The notes below the pieces were generated by a model. That model did no database searches and was not told the DNA's origin. It saw only the letters and a list, made by a program, of their open reading frames with translations. Below are positions 43,007 through 54,094 of a DNA stretch of 64,000 bases, piece by piece (the stretch's first letter is position 1; the number at the start of each line of letters is the position of its first letter). Source of the DNA: Phil1 sp040767925 (GTDB taxonomy: Bacteria > Bacillota > Clostridia > Christensenellales > CAG-138); assembly GCA_040767925.1 (NCBI GenBank), contig JAXGNN010000003.1, positions 124,001 through 188,000 on the forward strand, given 5' to 3'. The translations under genes and the position numbers were made by a program.

Positions 43007-44047
43007 TTACTTGCGCTCCTCTTCAAACATATTCGTAAGCAGTTCGCTCAAGCTCATGCCGATCTGGTTCATCACGGCGATGACGCGCGCGTAGTTCATC
43101 CGCGTGGGGCCTATGACCCCGAAGGAGCCGAGCGGCTCGTTTCCCACCCGGTATTTTGCCGTGACGACGCTGCAATCCTTCATCTCGGCGTTCTCGTTTT
43201 CTTGGCCGATGGTGATGGTGAATTCCACGTCCCCGCGCCCCGCGAGCATCCGGTAGAGCATATCCTTCTTCTCGATCGCGGCGAGCAAGGTGCGCGCGCG
43301 CTCCACGTCGTTGTATTCGGGGTAGCTCAGTATGTTCTTCGTGCCCGAAAGCTCCACCCGGCTCGCGGCCTCGTCCATGCCGCCGCTGAGGGAGGCGAGC
43401 ATCGCGTCGAGGAAGGCCCTCTGCTCGGCAAGCTCGCCGGAAAGCTCGCTGAGCCCCATCGAGGCGATCTCGTCGAGCCTGCGCCCGGACAGCCTGCGTT
43501 TGAGAAGGGACGAGAGCCTGTCGATATCGTAATCGTCCATGCTCTTGGGGGTCCTGATGAGGAAATCCCGCGTGAGGCCCGCGTCCGTCACGATGACGAG
43601 CAGCGCCCGGTTGTCGCCGAGCGGCACGATGTGGATATACCTAAGCCGCGCGGCGTGCAGCCGCGGGGCGAGCACCATCGAGGTGTACTTCGTGATGCTC
43701 GAGAGCATGAACGCGGTCTGCTTGACGATGTCGTCGACGTCGCTGAACCTTTTGGAATAATGCTCGCGAATCGAGGCCATCTCGGCGGGGCTGAGCATGG
43801 CGCGGCGCATGATGCTGTCCACATAGAGCCGGTACGCCTTATCCGAGGGGACGCGCCCCGCGGAGGCGTGCGGCTGCTCGAGGAAGCCCATCTCCTCCAG
43901 ATCGGACATCTCGTTCCTTATGGTCGCGGAGGAAAGGCCGATGTCCGTGCTTTTGGCGATCGTCCTCGAGCCGACGGGCGAGGCGGTAAGTATATAGTCG
44001 TCTATGATCGCCTGCAGTATGCGCAGTTTCCTGGCGTCAAGCTCCAT
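43007..44047 (-). CDS. hrcA: Heat-inducible transcription repressor HrcA
   Basis: 346 residues. The N-terminal winged helix (RKLRILQAIIDDYILTASPV, then STDIGLSSATIRNEMSDLEE) and C-terminal GAF-like domain (GSFGVIGPTRMNYARVIAVM) are intact. HrcA binds CIRCE and represses the chaperone operon. RBS AAGGAGGAGG. It is first in hrcA-grpE-dnaK-dnaJ and has a perfect CIRCE upstream. Confidence 0.96.
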   Translation of the reverse strand: MELDARKLRILQAIIDDYILTASPVGSRTIAKSTDIGLSSATIRNEMSDLEEMGFLEQPHASAGRVPSDKAYRLYVDSIMRRAMLSPAEMASIREHYSKRFSDVDDIVKQTAFMLSSITKYTSMVLAPRLHAARLRYIHIVPLGDNRALLVIVTDAGLTRDFLIRTPKSMDDYDIDRLSSLLKRRLSGRRLDEIASMGLSELSGELAEQRAFLDAMLASLSGGMDEAASRVELSGTKNILSYPEYNDVERARTLLAAIEKKDMLYRMLAGRGDVEFTITIGQENENAEMKDCSVVTAKYRVGNEPLGSFGVIGPTRMNYARVIAVMNQIGMSLSELLTNMFEEERK

Positions 44048-44086
44048 TTCCGCCTCCTCCTTTCCAGGCTCCCGACCCCATCCTAC

Positions 44087-44148
44087 CCGGCTTGCAGCCG
44101 GATCTCATCGCGCCTGACGGCCCGGTCGCATCCGGCTTACAGCCGGAT
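44087..44148 (-). repeat. Twin hairpin repeats in the hrcA leader
   Basis: Two nearly identical 21-base repeats each fold on themselves: CCGGCT-TGC-AGCCGG (44087-44101) and ATCCGGCT-TAC-AGCCGGAT (44130-44148). Both lie in the transcribed leader between CIRCE and the hrcA RBS. Confidence 0.75.
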
Positions 44149-44155
44149 CTTAATG

Positions 44156-44182
44156 TTAGCACTCGCATGAACCGAGTGCTAA
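44156..44182. promoter_or_regulatory. CIRCE operator
   Basis: TTAGCACTC, nine bases, GAGTGCTAA: a perfect match to CIRCE, the HrcA binding site. It lies just downstream of the -10 box of the hrcA promoter. Confidence 0.97.
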
Positions 44183-44193
44183 AGCATGGTTAA

Positions 44194-44222
44194 AATATAC
44201 CGCCGCGCGCTTTTTTTGTCAA
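44194..44222 (-). promoter_or_regulatory. SigA promoter of hrcA-grpE-dnaK-dnaJ
   Basis: A perfect TTGACA (44217-44222) and TATATT (44194-44199) are 17 bases apart. The -35 box lies in the loop of an eleven-base inverted repeat (44200-44210 with 44224-44234). Confidence 0.88.
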
Positions 44223-44234
44223 GGCGCGCGGCGG
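44200..44234. other. Eleven-base inverted repeat around the hrcA -35 box
   Basis: CCGCCGCGCGC and GCGCGCGGCGG are perfect arms with a 13-base loop that contains TTGACA. Read from hemW it could act as a weak terminator because the T-rich -10 region follows it. Confidence 0.6.
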
Positions 44235-44277
44235 CTTTCAATGTGACAAAACGGTGATATTACAATGATTTGTCCCG

Positions 44278-45417
44278 CTACATCATCTCGAGCAGAGCGA
44301 GGTTCTGAAAATCCAGGCCTTCGTCCGTCAGGCTGAAAAATCCGTCCTTTTCGACGAGCCAGCCCTTTTGCGCGAGGCGTTCCACCGCCTGCGGAAAAAC
44401 CTCCCCCATCCACCTTCCGAAGCGCGCGAAAAAGGCGCCGTCGGACACGCCCCCGGTCTTTCGAAGGCCGAGCATGACCGTTTCGAACATCTCCTCCTCG
44501 GCGGGGATTTCCCGCGCGTCCTCGGCAAGCGGCCTCTCGCCGCGCACGCACGAAGCGACATACTCCGAAAGGCTTGCCGTGTTCGACCAGCGCAGCCATT
44601 TTCCCCCGACGCGCATCGCCGAGTGGGAGTTGAGGCCGAGCCCGAGATACTCCCCGTTGTTCCAGTAGTTGAGGTTGTGGCGGGATTCAAGGCCGGGTTT
44701 CGCGAAATTCGATATCTCGTACCTTTTATAGCCCAGCTTCGCGAGAAGCGCCATGCCCCGCCGGTGCATCTCATAGGCGTCGTCCTCGGAGGGCAGGCTC
44801 TGCGCGCCGCCGACGACGTCCGTGTACAGCGGCGTGTTCTCCTCGAGGATCAGCGAATACGCGCTGACGTGCTCAACCCCGAGGGCGGCGAGCCTTTCGA
44901 TCGTGTCGAGGTGCGCCTCTAGTGTCTGCTCGGGCAGGCCGTACATGACATCCGCGTTGACGTTCGAAAAGCCCGCCCCGCGCGCCATATGGAAGCTCTC
45001 GAGGAACTGGGCGTAAGTATGTATCCTGCCGATGTTCGAGAGGACCCGGTCGTCCGCGCTCTGCAGGCCGAGCGACAGGCGATTGACGCCCGCGTTCCGG
45101 TATTCCCGCAGCTTGTTTGCGCTGAGCGTGCCGGGGTTCGCTTCCAGCGTGATCTCCGCCTCCGGGGAGACGCGGAACTTCCGCGTGACCTCCTCCATCA
45201 GCCGCGCGATCGCGCCCTCGGGCAGCGTGGAGGGCGTGCCCCCGCCGATGAACACCGTGTCGTAATTGAGAGGTGGCAGCGCCTCGCGGCAGAGCGCCAT
45301 CTCCAAAAAGAGCGCTTGGAGATACGCCTCCGCGTCCGCGCAGCCGGCGAAGGAGACGAAGTCGCAGTAGCGGCACTTCCTCTGGCAAAAAGGAATATGG
45401 AGATAGAGCCCCGGCAT
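44278..45417 (-). CDS. hemW: Radical SAM heme chaperone HemW
   Basis: 379 residues. It begins MPGLYLHIPFCQRKCRYCDF with the CxxxCxxC cluster motif extended by a cysteine-less FVSFAG. GGGTPSTL and the LGLQSADDRVLSNIGRIHT region are typical HemN-like motifs, and the C-terminal HemN_C domain is present. It is a heme-handling protein rather than the coproporphyrinogen dehydrogenase. It follows lepA by one base, a widespread pairing. Confidence 0.93.
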   Translation of the reverse strand: MPGLYLHIPFCQRKCRYCDFVSFAGCADAEAYLQALFLEMALCREALPPLNYDTVFIGGGTPSTLPEGAIARLMEEVTRKFRVSPEAEITLEANPGTLSANKLREYRNAGVNRLSLGLQSADDRVLSNIGRIHTYAQFLESFHMARGAGFSNVNADVMYGLPEQTLEAHLDTIERLAALGVEHVSAYSLILEENTPLYTDVVGGAQSLPSEDDAYEMHRRGMALLAKLGYKRYEISNFAKPGLESRHNLNYWNNGEYLGLGLNSHSAMRVGGKWLRWSNTASLSEYVASCVRGERPLAEDAREIPAEEEMFETVMLGLRKTGGVSDGAFFARFGRWMGEVFPQAVERLAQKGWLVEKDGFFSLTDEGLDFQNLALLEMM

Positions 45418-45418
45418 A

Positions 45419-47221
<1,803 letters not shown>

Positions 47222-47249
47222 TCGCTTCCTCCGGGTATGATCTCGTAAA

Positions 47250-47278
47250 ATCATACTTGATAGGGAAGGAATTTGCAA
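47250..47278 (-). promoter_or_regulatory. Promoter of lepA-hemW
   Basis: TTGCAA (47273-47278) and TATGAT (47250-47255) are 17 bases apart. The -35 hexamer is its own reverse complement and is shared with the divergent LUD gene promoter. Confidence 0.6.
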
Positions 47279-47301
47279 TAGCGGCCGGATTGTGATAGAT
47301 T
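47273..47301 (+). promoter_or_regulatory. Promoter of the LUD-domain gene
   Basis: TTGCAA (47273-47278) and TAGATT (47296-47301) are 17 bases apart on the plus strand. The -35 is the same six bases used by the lepA promoter. Confidence 0.45.
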
Positions 47302-47333
47302 CAGCGTATCGATATCATAATGGGAGGCCGGCC

Positions 47334-47951
47334 ATGTTTTCCAGGGATGATGAAAAGCTCAAAGCGAAGCTCGAGCGCCGCGGATTTGCCGTGCATTTTG
47401 CCGCCGACGCGGGGGAAGCTAAAGAAATCGGCCTCGCGCTCATCGGGGAAGGCTCCGCCGGCTTCGGCGGCTCCGTCACGACGGGCGAGATGGGCCTGTA
47501 CGAAACGCTCAAGGCGCGGGGCAACGAGGTTTTCTCGCACACGTACGTCCCCGCCGCGGAAAAGGACGCCGTGCGACGCAAAGCCTCGGGCGCAAAGTGG
47601 TACCTCGCCTCCACGAACGCGCTGACGGAGGACGGCGCGCTCGTCAACATCGACGGCGCGGGCAACCGCGTGGCCTCCATGCTCATGGGGCCCGAGAACG
47701 TGCTGCTCTTCATCGGGAAGAACAAGCTCGTGCCGGACGTAGAGGCGGGGATAGAGCGCATCAAGCGCGACTGCTGCCCGAAAAACGCGCGCAGGCTCCA
47801 CTTCGATTCGCTCCCCTGCGGAAAAACCGGCGCCTGCGCGGATTGCTGGAGCAGCGAGCGCATGTGCCGCGTGACGACCATCATCGAGTTCGTGCCGCGC
47901 CTCATCAAAAGCTTCCATCTCGTGCTCATAGACAGGGAGATCGGCTGGTAA
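47334..47951 (+). CDS. LUD-domain protein (LutC/lactate-utilisation family)
   Basis: 205 residues. FGGSVTTGEMGLYETLKARG, YLASTNALTEDGALVNIDG and GPENVLLFIGKNK are typical of the LUD (DUF162) family; late cysteines lie in PCGKTGACADCWSSERMC. LutC works with iron-sulfur partners in lactate oxidation, but stand-alone members like this one have no known role. ATG at 47334 has GGGAGG six bases upstream. Its stop overlaps the GIY-YIG start by one base. Confidence 0.85.
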   Translation: MFSRDDEKLKAKLERRGFAVHFAADAGEAKEIGLALIGEGSAGFGGSVTTGEMGLYETLKARGNEVFSHTYVPAAEKDAVRRKASGAKWYLASTNALTEDGALVNIDGAGNRVASMLMGPENVLLFIGKNKLVPDVEAGIERIKRDCCPKNARRLHFDSLPCGKTGACADCWSSERMCRVTTIIEFVPRLIKSFHLVLIDREIGW

Positions 47952-48187
47952 TGTACTATGCGTATATGCTCCGCTGCGCCGACGGCACGCTCTACTCCGG
48001 GTATGCCCGCGATGTGGAAAAGCGCGTGCGCGCGCACAATTTCGGCCGCGGGGCGAAATACACCCGGGCGCGGCTGCCCGTCGCGCTCGTTTACTGCGAA
48101 GCGTTCGCGACGCGGTCGGAAGCCATGCGGCGCGAAAACGCGTTCAAGCGCATGACGCGGGAAGAGAAGCGCGCGCTCTTTGAATAA
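47951..48187 (+). CDS. GIY-YIG domain protein (YhbQ/UPF0213 type)
   Basis: 78 residues. MYYAYMLRCADGTLYSGYAR is the GIY-YIG core in the YAYML..LYSGY variant, followed by RRAHN-like VRAHNFGRGAKYTRARLPV and MRRENAFKRM. Such minimal nuclease domains are widespread; their biological role is unknown. ATG overlaps the stop of the LUD gene (TAATG), so the two are coupled. Confidence 0.88.
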   Translation: MYYAYMLRCADGTLYSGYARDVEKRVRAHNFGRGAKYTRARLPVALVYCEAFATRSEAMRRENAFKRMTREEKRALFE

Positions 48188-48278
48188 GCCGTCAAAAACG
48201 GCTGCGCCGCGGTTCCCGCCTATGCAAAAGGCGGCCGTTAGGCCACCTATTGCGCTCTCCTGCGTGGTTTCGAGTCAC

Positions 48279-48518
48279 TTAGTTGCAGCCGCACCCGCAG
48301 TTATTGCTGCCGCAGCTGTTGTTCCCGCAGCCCCCATTGCCGAAGCCGTTGAAGCAACTGGCCAAGCCGTTGATCAGCACGAGGGGCACGATGAGCGAGC
48401 AGAGATCGTTGCCGCAGTCGTTGCCGCAGCCATTATCGCAGCCGTTCCCGAAGAGCAGCAGCAGGATAAGCCACCACCAGTTGTTGCCGCCACAATTGTT
48501 GTTACAAAGAGAGAACAT
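48279..48518 (-). CDS. Cys/Asn/Gly-rich small membrane-associated protein
   Basis: 79 residues with 12 cysteines and abundant Asn and Gly. Two hydrophobic stretches (WWWLILLLLF at 14-23 and LIVPLVLINGLA near 42) separate N-, middle and C-terminal cysteine clusters such as NNSCGSNNCGCGC. A strong RBS, AAAGGAGGAAAGATA, supports a real gene. It resembles small spore-coat or YjcZ-like proteins of Firmicutes in composition only. No clear SigA promoter was found in front of it. It is divergent from glyS. Confidence 0.65.
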   Translation of the reverse strand: MFSLCNNNCGGNNWWWLILLLLFGNGCDNGCGNDCGNDLCSLIVPLVLINGLASCFNGFGNGGCGNNSCGSNNCGCGCN

Positions 48519-48587
48519 TATCTTTCCTCCTTTTTATGCCCAGGGCATTGCTACGATATACTACTCACCCGTTGTGGCATTTGTGAC

Positions 48588-48616
48588 TTGTCCGCGGCTG
48601 TGATAGATGTTATTAT
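48588..48616 (+). promoter_or_regulatory. Promoter of glyS
   Basis: TTGTCC (48588-48593) and TATTAT (48611-48616) are 17 bases apart. The leader would be only about 30 bases, so there is no room for a T-box. Confidence 0.55.
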
Positions 48617-48652
48617 ATTGCTGTTTCAATAAAAAATCAGGAGGACTCAAGC

Positions 48653-50044
48653 ATGACCCGTTTTCCGATGGACAAGATCGTCGCGCTCTGCAAAAACCGC
48701 GGCTTCATCTTCGCGGGCAGCGAAATATACGGCGGGCTTGCCAACACATGGGATTACGGTCCGCTCGGGGTCGAGTTTAAAAACAACGTAAAAAAGGCGT
48801 GGTGGCGAAAATTCGTGCAGGAAAGCCCCTATAACGTGGGCATGGATTCCGCCATCCTCATGAACCCGGAAATCTGGGTTGCCTCCGGCCATGTTGTCAA
48901 TTTCAACGACCCGCTGATGGACTGCAAATCCTGCAAGGCGCGCTTCCGCGCGGATAAGCTCATCGAGGATTACGCCGCGGCCCACAGCCTCGCCGACGTG
49001 CATCCCGACGGCTGGAGCCATGAGCAGATGCAATCGTTTATCGCCGAAAAAAACATCGGCTGTCCCGAGTGCGGCAAAACCGCGTTCACGTCCATCCGCA
49101 AGTTCAACATGATGTTCAAGACCTTCCAGGGCGTCAACGAGGACACGGCAAACCAGATCTACCTCCGGCCCGAGACGGCGCAGGGCATCTTCGTCAACTT
49201 CAAAAACGTGCAACGCACCACGCGAAGGAAAATCCCCTTCGGCATCGCGCAGATCGGCAAGTCCTTCCGCAACGAGATCACGCCCGGCAACTTCACCTTC
49301 CGCACGCGCGAGTTCGAGCAGATGGAGATGGAATTCTTCTGCCAGCCCGGCACGGAGCTCGAGTGGTATTCCTATTGGAAGGATTTCTGCGGGAACTTCC
49401 TGCTCTCGCTGGGCGTGAAGCCCGAGAGCATCCGCATGCGCGAGCACGAACAGGCCGAACTCTCGCACTATTCCAACGGCACCACGGACATCGAGTTCCT
49501 CTTCCCGTTCGGCTGGGGCGAACTGTGGGGCATCGCCTCGCGCACGAATTTCGACCTCAAGGCCCACATGGAGCACTCGGGCCAGAACATGGAGTATCAG
49601 GATCCGTTCACAAACGAGAAGTATATCCCCTATGTCGTGGAGCCCGCGCTCGGCGCGGACCGCGTGGCGCTCGCCTTCCTGTGCGACGCGTACGATGAGG
49701 AAACCCTCGAGGGCGGCGACGTGCGCAACATCCTCCGCCTCCACCCCGCGCTCGCGCCCTTCAAGGCCGCGGTGCTGCCGCTGCAGAAGAATAAGCTCGG
49801 CGACAAGGCGCAGGAGGTCTACCGGATGCTCGCCCGCCGCTTCATGGTGGATTACGACGATTCCGGCGCCATCGGCAAGCGCTACCGCCGGCAGGACGAG
49901 ATCGGCACGCCCATGTGCGTCACCATCGATTTCGACACGCTCGAGGACGACACCGTCACGGTGCGCGACCGCGACACGATGGGGCAGATCAGGCTCCCCA
50001 TAGGCGAGCTTGTAAATTATATCGAAAAGCAGGTAGACTTTTAA
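48653..50044 (+). CDS. glyS: Glycyl-tRNA synthetase, single-chain type
   Basis: 463 residues of the homodimeric class II type. MDKIVALCKNRGFIFAGSEI and YGGLANTWDYGPLGVEFKNN are the typical start. A zinc-binding pair is CKSCKARF and CPECGK. Catalytic motifs include YLRPETAQGIFVNFKNV, RNEITPGNFTFRTREFEQME and the C-terminal anticodon domain. It charges tRNA-Gly. RBS is AGGAGGACTCAAGC. Confidence 0.96.
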   Translation: MTRFPMDKIVALCKNRGFIFAGSEIYGGLANTWDYGPLGVEFKNNVKKAWWRKFVQESPYNVGMDSAILMNPEIWVASGHVVNFNDPLMDCKSCKARFRADKLIEDYAAAHSLADVHPDGWSHEQMQSFIAEKNIGCPECGKTAFTSIRKFNMMFKTFQGVNEDTANQIYLRPETAQGIFVNFKNVQRTTRRKIPFGIAQIGKSFRNEITPGNFTFRTREFEQMEMEFFCQPGTELEWYSYWKDFCGNFLLSLGVKPESIRMREHEQAELSHYSNGTTDIEFLFPFGWGELWGIASRTNFDLKAHMEHSGQNMEYQDPFTNEKYIPYVVEPALGADRVALAFLCDAYDEETLEGGDVRNILRLHPALAPFKAAVLPLQKNKLGDKAQEVYRMLARRFMVDYDDSGAIGKRYRRQDEIGTPMCVTIDFDTLEDDTVTVRDRDTMGQIRLPIGELVNYIEKQVDF

Positions 50045-50054
50045 ACAATTGATA

Positions 50055-50070
50055 ATTGACAATTGACAAT
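50055..50070. repeat. ATTGACAATTGACAAT motif after glyS
   Basis: Two tandem ATTGACA-type units follow the glyS stop. A related perfect palindrome occurs at 61451-61466. Such AATTGACAAT strings are often found dispersed in bacterial genomes. Confidence 0.45.
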
Positions 50071-50082
50071 GATTTTACAAAG

Positions 50083-50114
50083 AAGGGCTTCCGCTTTACC
50101 GGCGAAGGCCCTTT
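50083..50114. terminator. Bidirectional terminator between glyS and the GNAT gene
   Basis: AAGGGCTTCCGC pairs with GCGAAGGCCCTT with one bulge and a loop of about seven bases. TTTC follows on the plus strand and CTTTGT on the minus strand. The two genes converge here. Confidence 0.65.
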
Positions 50115-50143
50115 CATATATTCGGACGGATTTGCTTTGACGC

Positions 50144-50677
50144 CTATTTGTTCTCGATCCAGTACCGCTCGGTCATGTGCTGGTCCTCTTCATCCCACTC
50201 GCAGTTCTCAAGGACGCCGCCGTTTTTCCGGATGACGGCTGCCGAGGCGGCGTTGTCGTCGTTGCAGGTGACGAGCGCGCGCTCTATCCCCTTCGTTTTG
50301 AGGATTTCCAGCGAGAGTTTCAAGATCTCCGTGGCGTAACCCTTTTTCCTCTCGTCCGGGCGGACGCTGTAGCCCACATGCCCGCCCACGCGCAAAAGGA
50401 AATCGCTCAGCGCGTATCGCAAATTGACCATGCCGACGATTTTTCCGTCCGCTTCGCGCACGGCGAAGAACGTCTCCCCCGGCACCCAACCGGGCTTTAC
50501 GGTTTCCCAGCTCCTGTTCCTCTCGTTGAAGCCGAGCCAGTCGGAATAGTTTTCGAATTCGCTGATCGCGCCGCCGCCGTGGATTTGCTCCTCTCCCGCG
50601 CCGTGGAGCGCTGCAACATATGCGGCGGCGTCCGCCTCATGCGCCGCCGCCGGGGCGACGAGCCGTATACGATCCAT
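50144..50677 (-). CDS. GNAT family N-acetyltransferase
   Basis: 177 residues. The acetyl-CoA-binding region reads VGYSVRPDERKKGYATEIL, the GNAT motif A, with ALVTCNDDNAASAAVIRKNG as motif B. The substrate is not evident. ATG at 50677 overlaps the glmM stop by one base (TGATG), so it is coupled to phosphoglucosamine mutase; a link with amino-sugar metabolism is possible but not shown. Confidence 0.85.
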   Translation of the reverse strand: MDRIRLVAPAAAHEADAAAYVAALHGAGEEQIHGGGAISEFENYSDWLGFNERNRSWETVKPGWVPGETFFAVREADGKIVGMVNLRYALSDFLLRVGGHVGYSVRPDERKKGYATEILKLSLEILKTKGIERALVTCNDDNAASAAVIRKNGGVLENCEWDEEDQHMTERYWIENK

Positions 50678-52035
50678 CACGCTTTGATCCTCCCGCCGTA
50701 TTTTTCCTCGAGTATGTTCGCGATGCCCATCGCAAGGGCGCCAATCTCCTCCTCGCACCTGCCCTCGAGCATGATGCGGATGAGGGGCTCCGTGCCGGAC
50801 GCGCGCACGAGCACGCGTCCCGCGTCGCAAAGCTGCGCGTTCGCCTCCTCGACGCGCTTTTTCAACTCGGCGTCGGCGAGCGCGGGCTCCTTGGCCTTCG
50901 GTTCCAGCAGGACGTTGACGAGCACCTGCGGGTAGACGGGCACCTCGGCGGCGAGCGCGGACATGCGCTCCCCTTTTTCGCAGAGGATGTTCAGCACCTG
51001 GATCGCCGTGAGGATGCCGTCCCCCGTCGTGTTGAGCGCGAGGAAGATGACGTGCCCGGACTGCTCGCCCCCGAGCACATAGCCCTTCTCGCGCATGCGC
51101 TCCATGACGTACCGGTCGCCTACGGCGGTCTCCTCGACATGGACTCCGATCTCCCCCATGCGCTTCTTGAGGCCGATGTTGGACATGACCGTGAGCACGA
51201 GCGTATCCGCTTTGAGCTTGCCGCATTCCTTCATGTGGCGCGCGCAGACGCCCATGATCCTGTCCCCGTCGACGAGATTGCCCAACTCGTCGCACGCGAT
51301 GACGCGGTCCGCGTCCCCGTCGAAGGCGAAGCCCACGTCCCCGCCGCATTTCCGCACGAGCGCCTGCAGCCGTTCCGGATGCGTGGAGCCGCAGCAGTCG
51401 TTGATGTTGACGCCGTCCGGCGCGTCGTCCCGCGCCGTGACGCGGGCGCCGAGCGCGGTGAAAACATCCTCTGCGATGCGCGAGGACGCGCCGTTCGCGC
51501 AGTCGAGCACGACGTGCCTGCCCTCAAAGCGCGCAGTCGCGGTCGAAATCAGGAACTCCTCATATTCGGCGACCGCGCGCTTCGCCTCGACGCAGCGGCC
51601 GACGCCCGCGCCCGACGGGTGCGGAAGCTCCCTGTTCTCCCGGATGATCGCCTCGATCTCGTCCTCCAGTTCGTCGGAGAGCTTATATCCTTCTCCGTCG
51701 AACCATTTGATGCCGTTGTATTCAAACGTGTTGTGGGACGCGGAAATCATCACGGCGGCGTCCGCGCCGTACAGCCGCGCGAGATACGCGAGCGCGGGCG
51801 TAGGAATGACGCCGCAGTCGAGCACGTCCCCGCCGACGGAGCAGATGCCCGCCGCGAGCGCATGGGAGAGCATATCCCCGCTCCTCCTCGTGTCCTGACC
51901 GACGAGGATACGCGGGTGATGCACCGCGCTCGTGAGCGTGTAAGCGCCAGCGGCGCCGATTTTCATCGCGAGCTCGCACGAAAGGTCCGCGTTCGCGACG
52001 CCCCGCACGCCGTCGGTACCGAACAATCTTGCCAT
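50677..52035 (-). CDS. glmM: Phosphoglucosamine mutase
   Basis: 452 residues. Begins MARLFGTDGVRGVANADL. The active-site serine is in VMISASHNTFEYNGIKWF near 97-103. The metal-binding DGDADRVI and the C-terminal VRASGTEPLIRIMLEG complete the four domains. It makes glucosamine-1-phosphate for peptidoglycan precursors. ATG at 52035 has GGAGG six bases upstream; the ATG six bases earlier is too close to it. Confidence 0.95.
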   Translation of the reverse strand: MARLFGTDGVRGVANADLSCELAMKIGAAGAYTLTSAVHHPRILVGQDTRRSGDMLSHALAAGICSVGGDVLDCGVIPTPALAYLARLYGADAAVMISASHNTFEYNGIKWFDGEGYKLSDELEDEIEAIIRENRELPHPSGAGVGRCVEAKRAVAEYEEFLISTATARFEGRHVVLDCANGASSRIAEDVFTALGARVTARDDAPDGVNINDCCGSTHPERLQALVRKCGGDVGFAFDGDADRVIACDELGNLVDGDRIMGVCARHMKECGKLKADTLVLTVMSNIGLKKRMGEIGVHVEETAVGDRYVMERMREKGYVLGGEQSGHVIFLALNTTGDGILTAIQVLNILCEKGERMSALAAEVPVYPQVLVNVLLEPKAKEPALADAELKKRVEEANAQLCDAGRVLVRASGTEPLIRIMLEGRCEEEIGALAMGIANILEEKYGGRIKA

Positions 52036-52063
52036 AAACATCCTCCAAATGACCTGTTTGTAT

Positions 52064-52092
52064 ATTTTACTTGATCCTTCGCAAGATATCAA
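52064..52092 (-). promoter_or_regulatory. Promoter of glmM
   Basis: TTGATA (52087-52092) and TAAAAT (52064-52069) are 17 bases apart, with a leader of about 25 bases. No glmS ribozyme-like sequence lies in this gap. Confidence 0.6.
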
Positions 52093-52143
52093 CCGGAGGG
52101 GCAAGTCCAATTTGCAAACTATCTTCGGCGCGCGCGGAATGAC

Positions 52144-52169
52144 AAACGGCCCTCGTGAGAAGGCCGTTT
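52144..52169 (-). terminator. Hairpin terminator after clpX
   Basis: AAACGGCC and GGCCGTTT are perfect arms with a ten-base loop and are followed on the minus strand by GTCATT. The T-tail is weak. Confidence 0.55.
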
Positions 52170-52188
52170 GGCGGTATGCGCCGTTGAA

Positions 52189-53451
<1,263 letters not shown>

Positions 53452-53454
53452 TCC

Positions 53455-54042
53455 CTACCTCCTTGGAGGAATTATCTCGTCTATGATACCGTATGCTAGC
53501 GCGTCCTCGGCTGTCATATAATTGTCACGGTCGGTGTCCACCGCGATCTTATCGAGCGGCTGTCCCGTCCGTTCCGAGAGGATACGGTTCATTCTTTCCC
53601 TCGTTTTGATGATCTGCTCGGCCTGAATCGCGATGTCGGCCGCCTGGCCGCGCGCGCCGCCCGAAGGCTGGTGGATCATCACTTCGCTGTTGGGGAGCGC
53701 CTTGCGCTTGCCCCGCGCGCCCGCGGCGAGCAGGAACGCGCCCATGCTCGCGGCCATGCCGATGCAGATGGTCGCCACGTCGCACTTGATGTACTGCATC
53801 GTGTCGTATATCGCCATGCCGGCCGTGACCGAGCCGCCGGGGCTGTTGATATACAGGCTGATGTCCTTATCCGGATCGTCCGCCTCGAGGAAGAGCATCT
53901 GCGCGACGACGAGGTTCGATACGTCGTCGTCCACCTCGCCTCCGAGAAAGATGATCCTGTCCTTCAAAAGGCGCGAGTATATATCATAAGAACGCTCGCC
54001 CTTATTGGTTTGTTCCACAACAATCGGCACAAGGTTGCTCAT
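53455..54042 (-). CDS. clpP: ATP-dependent Clp protease proteolytic subunit ClpP
   Basis: 195 residues. The catalytic serine is in GMAASMGAFLLAAG, the histidine in VMIHQPSGGARGQA and the aspartate in VDTDRDNYMTAEDAL. It forms the tetradecameric protease chamber. It lies between tig and clpX, the standard order. RBS CGGAGGATGTAAA. Confidence 0.97.
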   Translation of the reverse strand: MSNLVPIVVEQTNKGERSYDIYSRLLKDRIIFLGGEVDDDVSNLVVAQMLFLEADDPDKDISLYINSPGGSVTAGMAIYDTMQYIKCDVATICIGMAASMGAFLLAAGARGKRKALPNSEVMIHQPSGGARGQAADIAIQAEQIIKTRERMNRILSERTGQPLDKIAVDTDRDNYMTAEDALAYGIIDEIIPPRR

Positions 54043-54094
54043 TTTACATCCTCCGACTCAAAAAAATATCGCTTTGGCTGGGTTTTGACCGATT

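Noticed and set aside
48519..48560. SigE-like pair (ATATC and CATAAAAA) before the Cys-rich gene
   Set aside because: The transcript would start inside the SD, removing it, and spacing is two bases long.
48519..48652. Possible T-box riboswitch upstream of glyS
   Set aside because: The leader predicted from the promoter is about 30 bases and no T-box motif was found.
52042..52140. Possible glmS-type or GlmM-linked riboswitch
   Set aside because: Only a normal promoter and a short leader are visible.
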